A stretch of 64,000 bases of DNA, from NCBI RefSeq assembly GCF_000742135.1, contig NZ_KN046818.1:3105447-3169446 (forward strand), given 5' to 3'. Shown one piece after another: positions 59,128 to 64,000 of this stretch. A program made the translations under genes and the position numbers. Below the pieces are notes generated by a model. That model searched no databases, was not told where the DNA came from, and was given only the letters and a program-made list of their open reading frames with translations. Each line of letters starts with the position of its first letter. Position 1 is the stretch's first letter. This DNA comes from Klebsiella pneumoniae (GTDB lineage: Bacteria; Pseudomonadota; Gammaproteobacteria; Enterobacterales; Enterobacteriaceae).

Positions 59128-59212
59128 TCTGTCCGCTTTGTTAACTCTGCCACAAACGAGGCGTCCCATGGCTGGTATCGTCATCGCCACAGGTAGTTTT
59201 TAGGGAGCAGAC

Positions 59213-59917
59213 ATGTCTTTACTCGCACAACTGGACCAGCGTATCCGTCATCATGGCGGATTAATTGTCTCCTGCCAGCCGGTGCCGGGCAGTCCGCTGG
59301 ATAATCCCGCTATCGTCGCGGCAATGGCGCTGGCGGCTGAGCAGGCGGGAGCGGTAGCGCTGCGCATCGAAGGCCTGGCCAACCTGCAGGCCGTTCGTCC
59401 GTTAGTGACGGTGCCCGTTATTGGGTTGATCAAACGCGATTTGCCCGATAGCCCGGTGCGTATTACGCCATGGCTGGAAGATATCGACGCGCTGGCGCAG
59501 GGCGGAGCGGATATTATTGCTATTGACGGCACCCAGCGTCAGCGTCCGGCGTCAGTGTCGGCGCTATTAGCAGAAATTCATCGGCTGGGGAAAGTGGCGA
59601 TGGCCGATTGCTCATCTCTCGACGATGCTCTCGAGTGCTGGCAGTTGGGGGCTGAGATTGTCGGCACGACTCTCTCCGGCTATACCGCAGAAGAGACGCC
59701 GGATGAGCCGGATCTGGCGCTGGTGCAATGCCTGAGCGCGGCGGGCTGCAGAGTGATTGCCGAAGGGCGCTATAACACGCCTGCCCAGGCGGCGGAGGCG
59801 ATGCGCTGCGGCGCGTGGGCGGTGACCGTCGGCTCGGCGATTACCCGCCTGGAGCATATCTGCGGCTGGTATAATACGGCGCTGAAAGCGGCGGTTTGCC
59901 CGGCGAATGAGCAATAA
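59213..59917 (+). CDS. nanE: N-acetylmannosamine-6-phosphate 2-epimerase
   Basis: TIM-barrel epimerase of 234 residues that converts ManNAc-6-P to GlcNAc-6-P in sialic acid and ManNAc use. NanE features: [20 protein letters not shown] near the start, [20 protein letters not shown], the catalytic-Lys region and [20 protein letters not shown]. In E. coli this locus holds nanATEK-yhcH; here nanE is alone, without transporter, lyase or kinase. The frame is intact, so it may serve a distant pathway. Confidence 0.93.
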   Translation: MSLLAQLDQRIRHHGGLIVSCQPVPGSPLDNPAIVAAMALAAEQAGAVALRIEGLANLQAVRPLVTVPVIGLIKRDLPDSPVRITPWLEDIDALAQGGADIIAIDGTQRQRPASVSALLAEIHRLGKVAMADCSSLDDALECWQLGAEIVGTTLSGYTAEETPDEPDLALVQCLSAAGCRVIAEGRYNTPAQAAEAMRCGAWAVTVGSAITRLEHICGWYNTALKAAVCPANEQ

Positions 59918-59949
59918 AAAAGCCCGATGACGTTAACCATCGGGCTTTT
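59916..59949. terminator. Two-way terminator between nanE and gltD
   Basis: AAAAAAGCCCGATG - ACGTTAAC - CATCGGGCTTTT, with A and T tracts that serve both strands. It ends nanE and, from the other side, gltBD. Confidence 0.92.
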
Positions 59950-59971
59950 ATGCGTGAGGTTCCGGACCTAA

Positions 59972-61399
<1,428 letters not shown>

Positions 61400-64000
61400 T
61401 TACTGCGCCTGCACCCGCAGCTCAGCTGCGGAACGACTACGGTGACCCAACAGTGCTTTAACATCGCTGGACTTTGGTTTAACCAGCGCAAACTTCGCGG
61501 AGAAGGCCGGCCAGTTGGCGAGGATCTCTTCGCCGCGTTGCGAACCGGTAAGCTGTACGTGCTCGGTGATTAAACCGCGCAGGTGCTCTTCATGGATGGC
61601 CAGAGAATCAACGTCCAGCACTTCCACCAGCTCCGGGTTCACGCGTTTGCGGAAGTCGCCATCTTCATCCAGGACATAGGCAAAGCCGCCGGTCATCCCT
61701 GCGCCAAAGTTGACGCCGGTTTTTCCGAGCACGCAGACGATGCCGCCGGTCATATATTCGCAGCCGTTGTCGCCGATGCCTTCCACCACGGTGATAGCGC
61801 CGGAGTTACGCACGGCGAAACGCTCGCCCGCGCGGCCTGCGGCGTACAGACGACCACCGGTCGCGCCGTACAGGCAGGTGTTGCCGATAATGCTGGCTTC
61901 ATGGCTGCGGAACGCAGAGCCCACCGGCGGACGAATGGCCAGCAGACCGCCCGCCATGCCTTTCCCGACGTAGTCGTTGGCGTCGCCAGTCAGATGCAGT
62001 TCCACGCCGCCGGCGTTCCACACGCCGAAGCTCTGGCCCGCGGTGCCGCTAAAGTGAGCGACGATCGGGTCGCCCGCCAGTCCCTGGTCGCCATGGGTCT
62101 GGGCGATATACCCGGACAGCGAGGCCCCCACGGAGCGGTCGGTGTTGCGGATATCAAACCAGAACGTCTTGCTCTGCTTTTCATCCACGTACGGTTTCGC
62201 CTGCTGCAGCAGCTGGGCGTTGAGCACGCCGTTATCGAACGGTGGGTTGTTCTCGGTGCAGTACAGCGCTTTGCCCGGATGCGGCTCTGCGGTCTCCAGC
62301 AGTTTACCCAGATCCAGTTTCTGCTGCTTGGCGGTGAACCCATCCAGCTCTTTGAGCAGATCGGTGCGGCCAATCAGATCCACCAGACGCTTGACGCCCA
62401 GCTGGGCCATCAGCTCGCGGGTCTCACGGGCGATAAATTCAAAGTAGTTGGTCACTTTGAACGGCAGACCGTGATAGTGATTCTTACGCAGTTTGTCATC
62501 CTGGGTCGCCACGCCGGTAGCGCAGTTGTTCAGGTGGCAAATACGCAGGTATTTACAGCCCAGCGCGACCATCGGGCCGGTACCGAAACCGAAGCTCTCC
62601 GCGCCGAGGATCGCCGCTTTGATGATATCGAGGCCGGTTTTCAGACCGCCATCCACCTGCAGACGGATCTTATGACGCAGACCGTTAGCGACCAGCGCCT
62701 GTTGGGTTTCCACCAGGCCGAGCTCCCACGGACAGCCGGCATATTTCACCGAAGAGAGCGGGCTCGCCCCGGTGCCGCCGTCGTAGCCGGCGATGGTGAT
62801 CAGGTCGGCATAGGCTTTGGCCACGCCGGTGGCGATGGTGCCAACGCCCGGCTCAGAAACCAGTTTGACCGAAATCATCGCTTTCGGATTGACCTGCTTG
62901 AGGTCGAAAATCAGCTGCGCCAGATCCTCGATAGAGTAGATATCGTGGTGCGGCGGCGGGGAAATCAGCGTGACGCCCGGTACCGAATAGCGCAGTTTGG
63001 CGATGTACGGGGTGACTTTATCACCCGGCAGCTGGCCACCTTCACCCGGTTTCGCCCCCTGGGCGACTTTGATCTGGATGACGTCGGCATTGACCAGGTA
63101 GGCTGGCGTGACGCCGAAGCGGCCGGACGCGACCTGCTTGATGCGCGACACTTTATTAGTGCCGTAGCGCGCCGGGTCTTCACCGCCTTCACCGGAGTTG
63201 GAGAAGCCGCCGATGCTGTTCATCGCTTCCGCCAGCGACTCGTGCGCTTCCGGGCTCAGGGCGCCGATCGACATCGCCGCGGTATCGAAGCGTTTAAACA
63301 GCTCCTTCGCCGGCTCTACTTCGTCGATGCTGATAGCGTCTTCGCCTGGGTTGAGCGCCAGCAGGTCGCGCAGCGTGGCCGCTGGACGTTCGTTAACCAG
63401 TTTCGCGTATTGTTGATAATCGCTGTATTCGCCGCTCTGCACGGCCTGCTGCAGGGTGCGCACCACGTCCGGGTTGTAGGCATGATATTCGCCGCCGTGC
63501 ACATATTTCAGCAAACCGCCCTGGGCCAGCGGCTTACGCGCCAGCCAGGCGCGTTTCGACAGATTCAGCAGATCCTGCTGGAAGTCGTCGAAGCTGGCGC
63601 CGCCGATGCGGCTGACCACGCCCTGGAAGCAGAGATCGGAGACATCGCGATGCAGACCGACCGCTTCGAACAGCTTCGAGCAGCGGTAGGAGGCGATGGT
63701 CGAGATCCCCATCTTGGACATGATCTTATACAGACCTTTGTTGATACCGTTGCGATAGTTCAGCATCACCGCACGGTACGGTTTATCGATGGCTTTGCTG
63801 TCGACCAGCTTCGCCAGCGTTTCGTAGGCGAGGTATGGATAGATAGCCGTCGCCCCAAAGCCGAGCAGCACGGCGAAGTGGTGCGGATCGCGGGCGCTGG
63901 CGGTTTCAACGATGATGTTGGCATCGCAGCGCAGGCTTTTATCGACCAGACGGGTCTGGATCGCGCCAACGGCCATCGGCGCCGGTACCGGCAGACGGTC
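61400..64000 (-). CDS. gltB: Glutamate synthase large subunit, C-terminal part (runs off window)
   Basis: The last 866 residues of GltB; the frame is open to the window edge, so the start and the glutaminase domain lie outside. Visible are the central domain, the FMN-binding synthase domain ([60 protein letters not shown]), the 3Fe-4S cluster cysteines ([20 protein letters not shown]) and the C-terminal beta-helix ([35 protein letters not shown]). It is intact as far as seen. Confidence 0.97.
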   Translation of the reverse strand, partial: DRLPVPAPMAVGAIQTRLVDKSLRCDANIIVETASARDPHHFAVLLGFGATAIYPYLAYETLAKLVDSKAIDKPYRAVMLNYRNGINKGLYKIMSKMGISTIASYRCSKLFEAVGLHRDVSDLCFQGVVSRIGGASFDDFQQDLLNLSKRAWLARKPLAQGGLLKYVHGGEYHAYNPDVVRTLQQAVQSGEYSDYQQYAKLVNERPAATLRDLLALNPGEDAISIDEVEPAKELFKRFDTAAMSIGALSPEAHESLAEAMNSIGGFSNSGEGGEDPARYGTNKVSRIKQVASGRFGVTPAYLVNADVIQIKVAQGAKPGEGGQLPGDKVTPYIAKLRYSVPGVTLISPPPHHDIYSIEDLAQLIFDLKQVNPKAMISVKLVSEPGVGTIATGVAKAYADLITIAGYDGGTGASPLSSVKYAGCPWELGLVETQQALVANGLRHKIRLQVDGGLKTGLDIIKAAILGAESFGFGTGPMVALGCKYLRICHLNNCATGVATQDDKLRKNHYHGLPFKVTNYFEFIARETRELMAQLGVKRLVDLIGRTDLLKELDGFTAKQQKLDLGKLLETAEPHPGKALYCTENNPPFDNGVLNAQLLQQAKPYVDEKQSKTFWFDIRNTDRSVGASLSGYIAQTHGDQGLAGDPIVAHFSGTAGQSFGVWNAGGVELHLTGDANDYVGKGMAGGLLAIRPPVGSAFRSHEASIIGNTCLYGATGGRLYAAGRAGERFAVRNSGAITVVEGIGDNGCEYMTGGIVCVLGKTGVNFGAGMTGGFAYVLDEDGDFRKRVNPELVEVLDVDSLAIHEEHLRGLITEHVQLTGSQRGEEILANWPAFSAKFALVKPKSSDVKALLGHRSRSAAELRVQAQ

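Overview
The window is an enterobacterial chromosome, most likely a Klebsiella of the K. pneumoniae group. Its backbone follows the E. coli gene order from the distal end of an rrnD-type rRNA operon to gltB: yhdV, acrFE/acrS, fis-dusB-prmA-panF-yhdT-accCB-aroQ, csrD, mreBCD-yhdE-rng-yhdP-tldD, aaeRXAB, yhcO/yhcN, argR, mdh, degSQ, zapG, zapE, rplM-rpsI, sspAB and gltDB. The proteins are very close to the E. coli versions. It departs from E. coli in ways that fit Klebsiella: msrPQ sits between aroQ and csrD, nanE stands alone between sspB and gltD, and yhcN has a tandem paralogue. The genus is inferred from recalled gene order, not from a search.

Layout. 1-612: two 5S rRNA genes around tRNA-Thr, then terminators. 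763-6615: yhdV and the acrE/acrF efflux pump with its divergent TetR regulator acrS. 6635-23330: an integrated mobile element of about 16.6 kb. 23316-30781: fis operon, prmA, panF-yhdT, accBC, aroQ, msrPQ. 32282-44552: csrD, then mreBCD to tldD. 44588-51998: aaeRXAB, yhcO, the yhcN pair, argR and mdh. 52135-64000: degS/degQ, zapG, zapE, rplM-rpsI, sspAB, nanE, gltD and the C-terminal two thirds or so of gltB, which runs off the window.

The element is the part worth study. It lies between an imperfect direct repeat of about 79 bp made from the fis terminator and the last four codons of fis. It carries a P4-type tyrosine integrase, an AlpA-type regulator, a P4-alpha/D5-like primase-helicase with iteron clusters on both sides of its operon, an Icd/Ash-like gene with a possible C4/CI-type immunity RNA, and a nested antisense ribbon-helix-helix gene. 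It also has a head and packaging module in the order capsid, protease, portal, head closure, connector, HNH, small and large terminase. There are no lysis genes, tail tube, tail tip, fibre or classical CI-type repressor. This is the organisation of a capsid-forming phage-inducible chromosomal island (cf-PICI), a satellite that makes its own heads and takes tails from a helper phage. What I cannot match to that plan is a full-length tape-measure-like protein (765 aa) as the only tail gene, a compact multibranched RNA fold just upstream of the capsid gene, two tandem arrays with exact 10-bp periodicity between int and alpA, and a 216-aa gene of unknown function translationally coupled to int.

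How the parts could work together (inference): integrase and AlpA control integration and excision at fis through arm-type sites present at both ends; the primase-helicase replicates the excised circle from the iteron origin; the capsid-to-terminase operon builds and fills small heads using a cos-like site between HNH and terS; and the tape measure may set or bias the length of tails supplied by a helper.
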